DNA from: Pseudomonas viridiflava
GTDB lineage: Bacteria; Pseudomonadota; Gammaproteobacteria; Pseudomonadales; Pseudomonadaceae
Length of the DNA stretch: 64,000 bases
Reading direction: 5' to 3'
Assembly (NCBI RefSeq): GCF_900582625.1
Contig: NZ_UTIQ01000241.1
Span: 434,001-498,000 of the forward strand
In this document: in pieces, positions 54,152-63,867 of the stretch
Layout of the letters: each line of letters opens with the position of its first letter
Position numbering within the stretch: position 1 is the first letter of the stretch
Translations under genes and position numbers: made by a program
Notes under the pieces: model-generated
The model's database searches: none
The model's input: only the letters and a program-made list of their open reading frames with translations
Told to the model about the DNA's origin: nothing

Positions 54152-55528
54152 TTACCGAACGCCGGACTGGCGCAGGGCTGCTGGCGTGTAATCCGACTCA
54201 GAGGCTTTGAAGTCGAAGTCGTACGCTTGTTTCTCTTCGTTCTTCATACCCAGAGCGATGTAACGGCCAGACAACAGGTCGTACAGGGTTTCCAGGGTGT
54301 ACCACGGCACTTGCTTGTCGTAGTAGTACTCGGCATGTGCTTCGGCTACGCGCCACAGGGTGCCACGACCGTCGTAGTGGTCGCCCTCGGATACCTGCCA
54401 GGTATCTTCGTCGAGGTAGAAGTCACGCTTGGCGTAGATGTGGCGCTCGCCGGCTTTCAGCGTGCCGACTACGTGCCATACGCGGTGCAGCTCGTAACGG
54501 GTCAGGTCCTGGTTGATGTGACCAGCCTTGATGATGTCGGCGTACTTGAGGTTCGGCGAATCGAGGCGGTAGTTGTTGTACGGAATGTAGATCTCTTTCT
54601 TGCCTTCCAGCTTCCAGTCGTAACGATCTGGCGCGCCGTTGTACATGTCGAAGTTGTCCGAGGTACGAAGGCCGTCGGCGGCGGTACCTGGACCGTCATA
54701 CGACACTTGCGGAGCGCGGCGAACACGACGCTGACCGGCGTTGTAGATCCACGCCAGGCGAGGCTCTTTAACCTGGTCGAGGGTTTCGTGCACCAGCAAT
54801 ACGTTACCGGCCAGACGCGACGGCGCGGTTACCTGTTGCTTGAAGTAGAACAGGATGTTGCTTGGCTTGCTGGCGTCGTAGTCGGTCAGGTTGGCGCGGA
54901 AGGTGAACTGATCCTGGAAGTACACCAGCGAGTAGGAACCGTTGGCCTGAGGCGTGGCCTGGGTTACCAGACGACGCAGGCTACCGCCGCGATAACGGGT
55001 GATCTGGTTCCAGATCGCTTCGGCACCGTCCTTTGGAATCGGGAACGGGTACGCAGTGGTGAAGTTCTCCAGGCCGTTGCCACCCTGAACCAGCTTGGTG
55101 TTAACGGCGTTTTTCTTCGCCGCTTCTTGCACCTCAGCCGGAACGGTAGCGGTACGGTGCGTGGTGTACACCGGGATCTTGTAGGTTTCTGGGTAGCGTT
55201 TGAACATCGCGTACTGGCCAGGGGTGAGCTTGGCTTTGTACTGCTCAACGTTTTGCGCGGTGATGGTGAACAGCGGCTTTTCACTGGCGAACGGGTCGCT
55301 GATAAAGCCTTTGGCATCTACGGTGCCGGCATTCTTTGGCAAACCGCCAGTCCAGGCCGGAATAGTGCCGTCAGCATTGCCGGCCATTTCCGCGCCCAGC
55401 GGCGTCAGGGTAGTACCGAGCTTGGCAGCTTCTTCGGCCGAAACAGCGGCCATTACGCTAGTAGCCAACATCGACAGCGCCAGTGCAGCGCCGGTGTTGA
55501 GCAGACTCTTTGTTATTTTCATAGTCAT
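54152..55528 (-). CDS. DUF1329 domain outer-membrane-associated protein (module B)
   Basis: The product has 458 residues from ATG 55528, with a signal peptide ending near ATSVMAA. It matches its paralogue at 1371-2738 over the whole length (AKLGTTLTPLG, ITRYRGG, RRVRRAPQVSYDGPG), so the two are recent duplicates or a conserved pair. It probably has the LolA/LolB-like fold and acts in the periplasm. It begins 26 bp after the DUF1302 gene with a GAGGA ribosome site, and it is co-transcribed. Function as for module A. Confidence 0.9.
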   Translation of the reverse strand: MTMKITKSLLNTGAALALSMLATSVMAAVSAEEAAKLGTTLTPLGAEMAGNADGTIPAWTGGLPKNAGTVDAKGFISDPFASEKPLFTITAQNVEQYKAKLTPGQYAMFKRYPETYKIPVYTTHRTATVPAEVQEAAKKNAVNTKLVQGGNGLENFTTAYPFPIPKDGAEAIWNQITRYRGGSLRRLVTQATPQANGSYSLVYFQDQFTFRANLTDYDASKPSNILFYFKQQVTAPSRLAGNVLLVHETLDQVKEPRLAWIYNAGQRRVRRAPQVSYDGPGTAADGLRTSDNFDMYNGAPDRYDWKLEGKKEIYIPYNNYRLDSPNLKYADIIKAGHINQDLTRYELHRVWHVVGTLKAGERHIYAKRDFYLDEDTWQVSEGDHYDGRGTLWRVAEAHAEYYYDKQVPWYTLETLYDLLSGRYIALGMKNEEKQAYDFDFKASESDYTPAALRQSGVR

Positions 55529-55554
55529 CGTCTTCCTCAAAGTTCTTTGTCTGC

Positions 55555-57456
55555 TTAGAAGTTCACGCCGAAGCTGAGCGCGGCGAAGTCGCGGTCCACC
55601 AGGGTGTTGTAGTCGCCACCAAAGAAGTTGGTGTAGTTGAGGCTGGCGGTGTAGGTGTTTTGGTATTCGGCATCCAGACCCAGGCTGATGGCTTTGCTGC
55701 CTTCGTTGAAGGTGCTGTTCGGGCCGTAGCCATGAACGTCATGCGACCAGGCAACGTTTGGCTTCAGGTTGACCCCGGCGAATACGCTGTTGTAATCCCA
55801 GATAACCCGGGCACGGTAGCCCCAGGAAGTGGCCGTGGTGTAACCGTCGCTATTACAGTCGGAGCTGACGTTGCTTCTGTCTGCACCGGCGCCAGCGCCA
55901 TTGATGGTGCCTCTGTTCAACGCAACGCAAGCCGGGCTGGCTGCACTGGCCGGGAAGCTTGCACCGGGGGTGTTCGGACGCGTGCCTGGCAGATCGCCTG
56001 GACCGTAAATCGGGTCACGGCCGTAGCGGACATCCGACGTGCTTTCAAGCCCGCCCACGCGGGTAACACCTACTTCGCCGACTACTGTTACGCGCTCGGC
56101 GGCCATGACTTGGTCAAAGAAGTGCGTGAAAGTAGTTTGAAACTGGGTGATTTCTTTGCGGCGATATCCGTGTTGATCCTGCCCCGGAACCCCACCTAGC
56201 AACGACACGTTGCCAAAGTTTGGCAGCGGAGTCAGACCGGAATACAGGATGTCCGTCGAGTTCAACTGCACAGGCGCGTTCGGGCGATAACTAACTTCAC
56301 CGCTCCACGCCGTGCCGGTAGGCAGAGTGGTCGAGAAGCTCAAACCGTACAGACGAATGTCCTCTGGATACTCGAGGAAGTAACTGGAGTTACCCGCAAC
56401 TACGAGCGGAGTGAATGCGCCGCCTGGACCAAAAGAAGCGTAAGCACTGGCTGGCGCACCGGTTGCGCTGAAGATCGGCGCGCGGCTGTGATAGTTCATG
56501 AAGTACAGACCGAACTCGGTATCGAGCTCGTCTGCGAAGTAACGGAATGCTGTACCCCATTGACCGCCGTCTCTAGCGTCCCGGTCACCACTGCGGCGTA
56601 CCAATACACCCTCGCTATTTGCATCGACTCCACGCGCGGCCAGTGCTGGCAAGGCGGTAGCTGGCAACGTGCTGACGGAATTAAGAACGCGCAGGTTGCC
56701 TTCGCAGCCATCGGCCACGATATCGGGCTGGGCGAAAAACGTTCCGCAGTTATCAGTAACAGTTTGGTCCCACTCCAGCTGATAAAACGCCTCAGCCGAA
56801 AGGTTCTCCGTCAGGCTCTGCTGAACGAAGAACATATTTACCGGGATCAGGCCCTCTTTCACTTCTGCGCCTGGACGGCGGAAGGCAGAGACGTCGACCG
56901 GGTTGATCGAGTTGATCCCGTTCTGAATAAAGGTGCTTTCACCCCAGCTCACGACCTGTTTACCGAGGCGCACAGAGCCTGGCTGATCAGCGATCTGGTA
57001 ATTGTGATAGACGAACGCATCGAGAATTTGCGCGCCGGAGGCCTGAGCGCCTTCCTTGCGATTGTGATCGGAGATCTGCTTGAACTCGCGGTCCTCGTCC
57101 TTCAGTTCAAAGTCGTACCAATACTTACCGCGAACGAATACGCCGGTATCGCCGTATTTCAGTTCGAGGTCGTGAATACCTTTGAAAATCTTCGAGAAGG
57201 TTTCGCCGCTCTTAAAGTTCAGGTGCGAGTCATCAGAGGTTTGCGAGAGACCAGAACCACCGTTGTTAACGCCGATCAGATCGCTGTCTGGACTCTGGGT
57301 CGACCAACTCGCCCCTACAGACAGCGACGAGTCGAACGAACCCTCGATTTCGCCAACGTTAAAGGTCACAGCAAAAGCAGGTGTGGCGAGGGTGGTGGCG
57401 AGGCTGACGGCCAGTGGCAGTTTTGCCCGGCGCCAGAACGTTCTTGTTGTTGTCAT
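55555..57456 (-). CDS. DUF1302 family outer-membrane beta-barrel protein (module B)
   Basis: The product has 633 residues: signal peptide to ATPAFA, beta-rich body and C-terminus AALSFGVNF with terminal Phe. It shares with module A NPVDVSAFRRPGAEVKEG and the cysteine pair DNCGTFF ... DGCEGN. It is about 33 residues longer: an extra loop of Gly/Ala/Asn/Ser-rich sequence (about 55850-56010 on the chromosome) carries two more cysteines, absent in A. It is the first gene of the pair, downstream of the acyl-CoA ligase gene. Probably an outer-membrane channel or receptor. Confidence 0.9.
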   Translation of the reverse strand: MTTTRTFWRRAKLPLAVSLATTLATPAFAVTFNVGEIEGSFDSSLSVGASWSTQSPDSDLIGVNNGGSGLSQTSDDSHLNFKSGETFSKIFKGIHDLELKYGDTGVFVRGKYWYDFELKDEDREFKQISDHNRKEGAQASGAQILDAFVYHNYQIADQPGSVRLGKQVVSWGESTFIQNGINSINPVDVSAFRRPGAEVKEGLIPVNMFFVQQSLTENLSAEAFYQLEWDQTVTDNCGTFFAQPDIVADGCEGNLRVLNSVSTLPATALPALAARGVDANSEGVLVRRSGDRDARDGGQWGTAFRYFADELDTEFGLYFMNYHSRAPIFSATGAPASAYASFGPGGAFTPLVVAGNSSYFLEYPEDIRLYGLSFSTTLPTGTAWSGEVSYRPNAPVQLNSTDILYSGLTPLPNFGNVSLLGGVPGQDQHGYRRKEITQFQTTFTHFFDQVMAAERVTVVGEVGVTRVGGLESTSDVRYGRDPIYGPGDLPGTRPNTPGASFPASAASPACVALNRGTINGAGAGADRSNVSSDCNSDGYTTATSWGYRARVIWDYNSVFAGVNLKPNVAWSHDVHGYGPNSTFNEGSKAISLGLDAEYQNTYTASLNYTNFFGGDYNTLVDRDFAALSFGVNF

Positions 57457-57656
57457 CGACGCTACTCCATGTTTGTTTTTTTGTTATGGATGGCAGCGAC
57501 TATAGCCACAAGGTCGTACGCAATGATCCATCTAAAGTGTGATTTGAACGCGCCAAGCACTCTGGAATGCAGGTTTCGGCGGTCTGAGGGGTGTGACTGA
57601 GGGCGGGATGTGGCGCAAAGCCAGCGCCTGAGGGGCCAAGCGCTTGCTCGGGAGGC

Positions 57657-57681
57657 GGGCCGCACGCTGTGTGTGCGGCCC
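57657..57681 (-). terminator. Strong hairpin after acyl-CoA ligase gene
   Basis: Perfect 9-bp stem GGGCCGCAC / GTGCGGCCC just after the stop. There is no T run on the minus strand, so it may not be a classical terminator, and partial read-through into the DUF1302 gene is possible. Confidence 0.45.
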
Positions 57682-57688
57682 GATACAG

Positions 57689-59371
57689 TCAAACGGTGGA
57701 CAAAAATGCGCTGCCGGCTTCCTGCCATTGGGCGATATCCAGGCGGATACGTTTCTTGTCCAGCTTGCCGACGCTGGTTTTGGGAATTTCGGTAACAAGC
57801 GCAATTTGCGACGGGATCGCCCACTTGCTCAGCAGCCCTTGTTCCACGAATGGCTTGAGGTGTTCCTTCAGGCTTTTCGCGTCCAGCGTATGACCGTCGC
57901 GCGCAACTAGCAGCGCAAACGGGCGCTCGCCCCACTGCGGGTCGGGAATTCCCACCACCGCTACTTCGCGCACGCCGGGGTGACGGCTGACAAGATCTTC
58001 CAGCTCCAGCGAAGAAATCCATTCGCCGCCGGTTTTGATTACATCTTTGATACGGTCGCGAATGTCGATAAAGCCCATGTTGTCGAGCGTGGCCACGTCG
58101 CCGGTGTGCAGCCAGCCGCCTTCCCACAGTTCTTCACTCTTTTGCGGTTCCAGGTAATAACCCTGGGTTAGCCATGGCGCGCGCAGCACCAGCTCGCCTT
58201 GCGACTCGCCGTCGGCGGGCAGGAAGTTGCCGTCGGCGTCGATGACGGCCGCTTCCACCAATGGCACCGGCACGCCGGCTTTGATTTTGTAGGTGGTGCG
58301 CTCGTCTTCGCTGCCGGCCAGCAGCTCGTCGTTCATGTGGGCGCAGGAAATCATCGGGCAGGTTTCGGACATGCCGTAAGCAGCGGTCAGATGAATGCCG
58401 CGCGCCTTCGCGGCTTCATACAGCGAGCGGTTCAGCGAGCTGCCGCCGATGATGATTTTCCAGCCTTTGAAGTCCACGTCTTGCGCGGCTTTGGCGTTCA
58501 TCACCATTTGCAGAATGGTCGGTACGCAGTGAGAAAAGGTGACCTTCTCTTTTTTCCACAAGCCCACCAACAGTTCGGGATCGTAACGGCCCGGATACAC
58601 CTGTTTGATGCCGAGCATGGTCGCCACATACGGCACGCCCCAGGCGTGAACGTGGAACATCGGGGTAATTGGCATGTACACATCATCGTTGGCCATCAGC
58701 CGCGGCGTGTGCACGGCGCCCATCATGCTGGCCATGCCCATGGTGTGCAGCACCAACTGGCGGTGGGTGAAGTACACGCCCTTGGGGTTGCCGGTGGTGC
58801 CGGTTGTATAGAAGGTGGTGGCAACGGAATTTTCGTCGAAGTCGGGGAAGTCGTATTGCGCGCTGGCGGCTTGCAGCAGTGCTTCGTACTCGCCGACCAG
58901 ACCGGGCAAGTCGGCGGTTTTGTCAGCGCCGTCGGTGAGCAGGATGGTTTTTTCAACCGTGGTGAGAGCGCCAGAGATACCTTGGTAGATCGGCAGGAAC
59001 TCGCTGTTGACCAGCACAAAGCGGTCGTCGGCGTGGTTCATGGTGTAGAGAATCTGCTCGGGAGACAGGCGGATATTGATGGTGTGCAGCACGGCGCCGA
59101 TCATCGGTACCGCGAACATGCATTCCAGGTAACGGTGGCTGTCCCAATCCATCACGGCCACGGTGTCACCGGCTTTCACGCCGGCATTGGTGAGCACGTT
59201 GGCCAGACGGGCGACGCGCTCGTTGAAGGTGAGGTAGCTGTAACGCACCAGGTCGCGGTAAACGATTTCCCGGGTTTTCTCGTAGCGACTGCCCGACAGC
59301 AGCAAGCGTTTAATCAGCAGCGGCGCTTGGTACGCGTTGTCGGCGGGTTGGATTACGCGGGTTTGCAGCAT
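57689..59371 (-). CDS. Acyl-CoA ligase (AMP-dependent, fatty-acid type)
   Basis: The product has 560 residues, from ATG 59371 with AGGTG upstream; a GTG three codons earlier is the alternative. The P-loop YTTGTTGNPKG, YGMSETCPM, HTGDVATLDNMGFIDIRDR and SVGKLDKK (A10 lysine) are intact. It belongs to the medium/long-chain fatty-acid ligases; from memory it matches P. putida PP_0763 in length and neighbourhood. It supplies acyl-CoA for beta-oxidation, next to DUF1302/DUF1329 genes and a divergent thiolase. Confidence 0.92.
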   Translation of the reverse strand: MLQTRVIQPADNAYQAPLLIKRLLLSGSRYEKTREIVYRDLVRYSYLTFNERVARLANVLTNAGVKAGDTVAVMDWDSHRYLECMFAVPMIGAVLHTINIRLSPEQILYTMNHADDRFVLVNSEFLPIYQGISGALTTVEKTILLTDGADKTADLPGLVGEYEALLQAASAQYDFPDFDENSVATTFYTTGTTGNPKGVYFTHRQLVLHTMGMASMMGAVHTPRLMANDDVYMPITPMFHVHAWGVPYVATMLGIKQVYPGRYDPELLVGLWKKEKVTFSHCVPTILQMVMNAKAAQDVDFKGWKIIIGGSSLNRSLYEAAKARGIHLTAAYGMSETCPMISCAHMNDELLAGSEDERTTYKIKAGVPVPLVEAAVIDADGNFLPADGESQGELVLRAPWLTQGYYLEPQKSEELWEGGWLHTGDVATLDNMGFIDIRDRIKDVIKTGGEWISSLELEDLVSRHPGVREVAVVGIPDPQWGERPFALLVARDGHTLDAKSLKEHLKPFVEQGLLSKWAIPSQIALVTEIPKTSVGKLDKKRIRLDIAQWQEAGSAFLSTV

Positions 59372-59645
59372 GGAAAACACCTATGCACACGGCCTAATGG
59401 AGTGAAACACCTGCGCCGGACCTGGCGATTCGCCCAAGTTTCAGGGACGTGCGGGCACGGGCGCGACGTTTCACGTTTTCTTGTATGGCGCACTCTAGAG
59501 CCGCTGCGCTAGGCATAAATCAGTCAAAAGAATGATTTCCACGTGACTCTTTGGCCACTTTTAGTCACGAGGTAGAATCGGCACCATCGGCCAGTCTCCG
59601 ACGGCCACACCAGACGTTTCACCAGAACAAGAGAGAGCAGCTCAC

Positions 59646-60821
59646 ATGTCAGACATCGTTATCGTTAGTGGCGCCCGCACGCCAATGGGTGGTTTCCAGG
59701 GCAGCCTGTCCAGCGTTCCGGCCGTCGACCTCGGCGCCGTGGCCATTCGTGAAGCGGTGCAACGCGCTGGCATCGAAGCCGCCGATGTACAGGAAGTGAT
59801 CATGGGCTGCGTATTGCCCGCCGGCCTGAAGCAAGGCCCGGCGCGCCAAGCCTCGCTGAATGCCGGCCTGCCCGCCGCCACCGGTTGCACCACCATCAAC
59901 AAGCTCTGTGGTTCCGGCATGAAAGCCGTGATGCTCGCCCACGACCTGCTCAAAGCGGGCACCAACACCGTGATGGTGGCGGGCGGCATGGAGAGCATGT
60001 CGAACGCGCCCTACATCTTGGAAAAAGCCCGCTCCGGCCTGCGCATGGGCCACGGTGAGGTGAAAGACCACATGTTTCTCGACGGCCTGGAAGACGCCCG
60101 CACTGGTCGCTTGATGGGCTCGTTCGCTCAGGAAACCGCCGACAAATACGGCATCGGTCGCGAAGAGATGGACGCCTACGCCATCGAGTCGCTCAAGCGC
60201 GCGCAGAAAGCCATTGCCGACGGCTCGCTGGCCGCCGAAATCGTGCCGGTCACCGTTACCAGCCGAAAAGGCGAGGTCGTGGTGAAGGATGACGAGCAGC
60301 CGCTGAACGCCAATCTGGAAAAAATTCCCGGCCTGAAACCGGCGTTCCGCAAAGACGGCACCATCACCGCCGCCAACGCCAGCTCGATTTCCGACGGTGC
60401 CAGCGCGCTGGTGCTGATGACAGCCGAAGAGGCTGCGCGTCGTGGTTTGAAGCCGCTGGCGAAAATCGTCGGTCACGCCACCCAGAGCCAAGACCCCAGC
60501 GAATTCACCATCGCGCCCATCGGCGCCATGAGCAATCTGTTCGCCAAAACCGGCTGGAACAAAGACGACGTCGACCTGTTTGAAATCAACGAGGCCTTCG
60601 CCATGGTGACCATGCTCGCCATGCGCGAACACGGGTTGGACCATGCCAAGGTCAACGTGTACGGCGGCGCCTGCGCCCAGGGCCACCCGGTGGGTTCGAC
60701 GGGTTCGCGCATCATCCTCACCTTGATCAACGCGCTGAAAAACACCGGCGGCAAACGCGGCGTGGCGTCGCTGTGCATTGGCGGTGGCGAGGCGACTGCG
60801 GTGGCGGTTGAGCTGTTGTAA
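59646..60821 (+). CDS. Acetyl-CoA C-acetyltransferase (thiolase)
   Basis: The product has 391 residues. The active-site Cys88 in NKLCGSGMK, His347 in GGACAQGHPVGSTG and Cys377 in CIGGGE complete the thiolase triad. It condenses or cleaves acetoacetyl-CoA (or longer 3-ketoacyl-CoA). It is divergent from the acyl-CoA ligase gene across 274 bp, consistent with the last step of acyl breakdown. GAGAG precedes the ATG. Confidence 0.94.
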   Translation: MSDIVIVSGARTPMGGFQGSLSSVPAVDLGAVAIREAVQRAGIEAADVQEVIMGCVLPAGLKQGPARQASLNAGLPAATGCTTINKLCGSGMKAVMLAHDLLKAGTNTVMVAGGMESMSNAPYILEKARSGLRMGHGEVKDHMFLDGLEDARTGRLMGSFAQETADKYGIGREEMDAYAIESLKRAQKAIADGSLAAEIVPVTVTSRKGEVVVKDDEQPLNANLEKIPGLKPAFRKDGTITAANASSISDGASALVLMTAEEAARRGLKPLAKIVGHATQSQDPSEFTIAPIGAMSNLFAKTGWNKDDVDLFEINEAFAMVTMLAMREHGLDHAKVNVYGGACAQGHPVGSTGSRIILTLINALKNTGGKRGVASLCIGGGEATAVAVELL

Positions 60822-60837
60822 CGCTTCGCCCGAAATG

Positions 60838-60870
60838 AAAAAGCCCGGCTCTGATGCCGGGCTTTTTCGT
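60838..60870. terminator. Terminator of the thiolase gene
   Basis: AAAAAGCCCGGC, loop, GCCGGGCTTTTT, soon after the thiolase stop; symmetrical enough to work both ways. Confidence 0.87.
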
Positions 60871-60964
60871 TTTTCATGAAAATTTCGCCTTCGCTGCCTG
60901 GAATACGGAAGCGCCTAGGATTTGGGGCGCCCAATTCTTTCGATGAACACCGTCACCTTAAAGA

Positions 60965-61058
60965 TTCTGGATCCCCGCTTTCGCGGGGATGACGGATGTC
61001 TTGGCAAAAACCTCCGTCACCCCCGCGAAAGCGGCGGTCCGACGATTCGGGATCCAGA
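60965..61058. repeat. Large inverted repeat element (TCTGGATCC ends)
   Basis: Outer arms TCTGGATCC / GGATCCAGA and inner CGCTTTCGCGGGG / CCCCGCGAAAGCG arms flank a short spacer. This GC-rich dyad element is scattered through many proteobacterial genomes. It sits between convergent genes. Confidence 0.78.
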
Positions 61059-61115
61059 GTTTTGCGCCGAACGCGGTCTAGCCAAGCTTATTCACCTCAA
61101 ACAAGCTCGAAGCAA

Positions 61116-61748
61116 CTACGGCATCCGCGCCAACGCCACCTTCACCCCCAACCCCACCAACACCACGCCCATCGCCCGATCAAACCAGTGCCCCATGCGC
61201 GAAAACCCGGCGCGCACACGCTCCTGGCTAAACAACCACGCCACCATGCAAAACCACGTAGCCGTCGCGGCGGCCAGGTAAACGCCGTAGCCCGCCTGCA
61301 CCAGCAACGGCGTGTGCGGGTTAATGACCACGGTAAACAGCGAGAGGAAAAACAGCGTGGCTTTGGGGTTCAAGCCATTGGTGACAAAGCCGCTGACAAA
61401 CGCACTGCGGGCGCTGCGCTGTACCGGCTCCACCTTCAACTGTTGCTCATCGCCGGCAGTCGCCGGTTGCGCGCGAAGGGCCTTGATGCCGATGTAAATC
61501 AGGTACGCCGCGGCCAACCATTTCAGTGCGCTGAACAGCACGATCGACTGCGACACGATCAAGCCGATGCCGAGCAGCGAATAGGTAACGTGCAGGAAGA
61601 TTGCACAGCCCACACCGAGTGCGGTCCAGGTGCCGGCGCGTCGCCCATTAGCCACGCTTTCACGCACCACCACGGCGAAATCCGGACCGGGGCTGGCCAC
61701 TGCCAACAGGTGAATCAGGGCAACGGTTAGAAACTCCGTCCAGTACAT
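61116..61748 (-). CDS. LysE/RhtB-type amino-acid exporter
   Basis: The product has 210 residues with about six hydrophobic helices. ASPGPDFAVVVRESVANGRR is the N-terminal LysE family motif, and GLNPKATLFFLSLF is the helix 4 signature. ATG 61748 with GGAG upstream is preferred to a longer start. It exports amino acids or derivatives; specificity is unknown. It is divergent from the hydroxyacid dehydrogenase gene. Confidence 0.9.
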   Translation of the reverse strand: MYWTEFLTVALIHLLAVASPGPDFAVVVRESVANGRRAGTWTALGVGCAIFLHVTYSLLGIGLIVSQSIVLFSALKWLAAAYLIYIGIKALRAQPATAGDEQQLKVEPVQRSARSAFVSGFVTNGLNPKATLFFLSLFTVVINPHTPLLVQAGYGVYLAAATATWFCMVAWLFSQERVRAGFSRMGHWFDRAMGVVLVGLGVKVALARMP

Positions 61749-61818
61749 AAGTGGCGCTCCGCAGTCTGTTAGGCTGGCCACGATACGCCCTCCCCCGACC
61801 GCAAAAAAGGTACAGCTG

Positions 61819-62784
61819 ATGACCAGCCGCAGCCGCGCCGTGTTTCTCGATCACGACTCCCTCGACCTCGGCGACCTCGACTTCGCTCCCCTGCGCGCCG
61901 CCTTCGGCGAGCTGACGCTGCATGCCAGCAGCACGCCTGAGCAAGTGGCCGAACGCGTGCAAAACGCCGAGGTGGTGATCACCAACAAAGCCCCTCTCAC
62001 CGCTGAAACGTTCGCCGCTTGCCCGGCGCTGAAACTGGTGTTGGTGGCCGCCACCGGCACCAACAATGTCGACCTCGCTGCCGCCCGTGAACATGGCGTG
62101 GTGGTGTGCAACTGCCAGGGTTACGGCACGCCTTCAGTGGCGCAACACACCTTGATGTTGCTGCTGGCCTTGGCGACCCGTTTGCCCGATTACCAACAGG
62201 CGATTCGAGAAGGCAAATGGCAGCAGGCCAAGCAGTTTTGTTTGCTGGATTTCCCCATCGTCGAACTGGAAGGTAAAACCCTCGGCCTGCTTGGTCATGG
62301 CGAATTGGGCAGCGCGGTGGCGAAGCTGGCCGAGGCGTTTGGCATGCGCGTGTTGCTGGGGCAATTGCCGGGACGGCCGCCCCGTGAAAATCGCCTGCCG
62401 CTGGAGCAATTGCTGCCGCAAATCGACGCATTGACCCTGCACTGCCCGCTCAACGAACACACCCGCAACCTGATAGACGCACCGCAGCTGGCGCTGATGA
62501 AACCCAGCGCATTTTTGCTGAACACCGCCCGTGGTGGCCTGGTCAATGAACAAGCATTGGCTGATGCATTGCTCCGGGGTCATCTCGGCGGAGCGGCCAC
62601 GGATGTGCTGAGCCAGGAACCGCCGAGCGCTGGCAATCCGTTGCTGGCGAACGACATTCCACGGCTGATCGTCACGCCCCACAGCGCATGGGGAAGCCGC
62701 GAAGCGCGGCAGCGCATCGTTGGCCAACTGAGCGAAAACGCCGAGGCATTTTTCCTCGGTGCGCCGAAACGACAGGTCGGCTAA
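61819..62784 (+). CDS. hprA: D-2-hydroxyacid dehydrogenase (glycerate/hydroxypyruvate type)
   Basis: The product has 321 residues. The NAD motif is LLGHGELGSAVAKLA, with AATGTNNVDL, NTARGGLVNEQAL (Arg) and PHSAWGSREA (catalytic His) as in the D-isomer dehydrogenases. It reduces hydroxypyruvate or glyoxylate. The gene name is a best match by synteny (rsmC and acyl-CoA ligase nearby), not proved by sequence. rsmC follows 40 bp later, so they may be co-transcribed. Confidence 0.83.
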   Translation: MTSRSRAVFLDHDSLDLGDLDFAPLRAAFGELTLHASSTPEQVAERVQNAEVVITNKAPLTAETFAACPALKLVLVAATGTNNVDLAAAREHGVVVCNCQGYGTPSVAQHTLMLLLALATRLPDYQQAIREGKWQQAKQFCLLDFPIVELEGKTLGLLGHGELGSAVAKLAEAFGMRVLLGQLPGRPPRENRLPLEQLLPQIDALTLHCPLNEHTRNLIDAPQLALMKPSAFLLNTARGGLVNEQALADALLRGHLGGAATDVLSQEPPSAGNPLLANDIPRLIVTPHSAWGSREARQRIVGQLSENAEAFFLGAPKRQVG

Positions 62785-62824
62785 GCTGCCCCGCTTTTTG
62801 CCGCCCCCATCCAAGGAGACGCCC

Positions 62825-63823
62825 ATGGACCCGCGAAGCGAAGTGCTGCTGCGTCAGCCCGAACTGTTCACCGGTAACGTGCTGTTAGCGGGTTTGCCGG
62901 CTGACGGTTTACTCGGCGAACTGCCTGCTGCACACGGCTGGAGCTGGCATGCTGGCGACCATAACAACCTGAATGAGCGCTTCGCGCAGCGCTGCCATTT
63001 CGGCGTGGCGCCGAGCGATCAGCCCTTTGATGCCGCCGTGGTGTTTCTGCCCAAGTCTCGCGAACTGACCGATTACCTGCTGACGGTGTTGGCGTCGCGC
63101 CTGGCCGGTCGCCAGTTGTTTTTGGTCGGTGAAAAACGCGCCGGTATCGAGCGTGCGGCCAAGCAACTGCAACCCTTTGGCAGCCCGCGCAAACTCGACA
63201 GCGCGCGGCATTGTCAGCTGTGGCAAGTGACGGTGGAAAACGCACCGGCCGCGCCGAATTTGAACGCCCTGGCGCAGCGCTACGAGCTGGAGCTGGATGA
63301 CGGCCCGCTGACCATCCTCAGCTTGCCGGGCGTATTCAGTCACGGCCGTTTGGATCGCGGCACCGCACTGTTTCTACAGCACGTAGACAAGCTGCCGAGC
63401 GGGCACATGCTCGACTTCGGTTGCGGCGCTGGCGTGGTGGGCGCGGTGCTGAAACGGCGTTATCCAGAGAGTTCGGTCACGCTGCTGGATGTCGATGCAT
63501 TCGCGGCGGCAAGCAGCCGGTTAACCCTGGCGGCCAACGGCCTTGAGGCGGATGTGATCACCGGCGATGGCATCGATGCCGCGCCGAAAAACCTGATGGC
63601 CATTCTGACCAATCCCCCTTTCCACGAAGGCGTGCATACCCATTACCGCGCCACGGAAGAGTTGTTGCGCAAGGCGGTAAAACACTTGGAGCACAAAGGT
63701 GAACTGCGCCTGGTGGCCAACAGTTTTCTGAAATATCCGCCGCTCATCGAACAGCATCTGGGCCCGTGCGCCACGCTGGGCGAAGGTCAGGGGTTTCGCG
63801 TTTACCGAGCCAAACGGCATTAA
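62825..63823 (+). CDS. rsmC: 16S rRNA (guanine1207-N2)-methyltransferase
   Basis: The product has 332 residues. The N-terminal degenerate half (FAQRCHFGVAPSDQPFDA) and C-terminal SAM-binding half with LDFGCGAGVVGAVLK and NPPFHEGVHT are the RsmC layout. It methylates G1207 of 16S rRNA in 30S subunits. ATG 62825 follows AAGGAGA. The riboswitch region begins about 45 bp after its stop. Confidence 0.93.
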   Translation: MDPRSEVLLRQPELFTGNVLLAGLPADGLLGELPAAHGWSWHAGDHNNLNERFAQRCHFGVAPSDQPFDAAVVFLPKSRELTDYLLTVLASRLAGRQLFLVGEKRAGIERAAKQLQPFGSPRKLDSARHCQLWQVTVENAPAAPNLNALAQRYELELDDGPLTILSLPGVFSHGRLDRGTALFLQHVDKLPSGHMLDFGCGAGVVGAVLKRRYPESSVTLLDVDAFAAASSRLTLAANGLEADVITGDGIDAAPKNLMAILTNPPFHEGVHTHYRATEELLRKAVKHLEHKGELRLVANSFLKYPPLIEQHLGPCATLGEGQGFRVYRAKRH

Positions 63824-63867
63824 CTTTGGCTTGCCGCTTACAGCGTCCTCGGGCAGAATCCGCTCCG

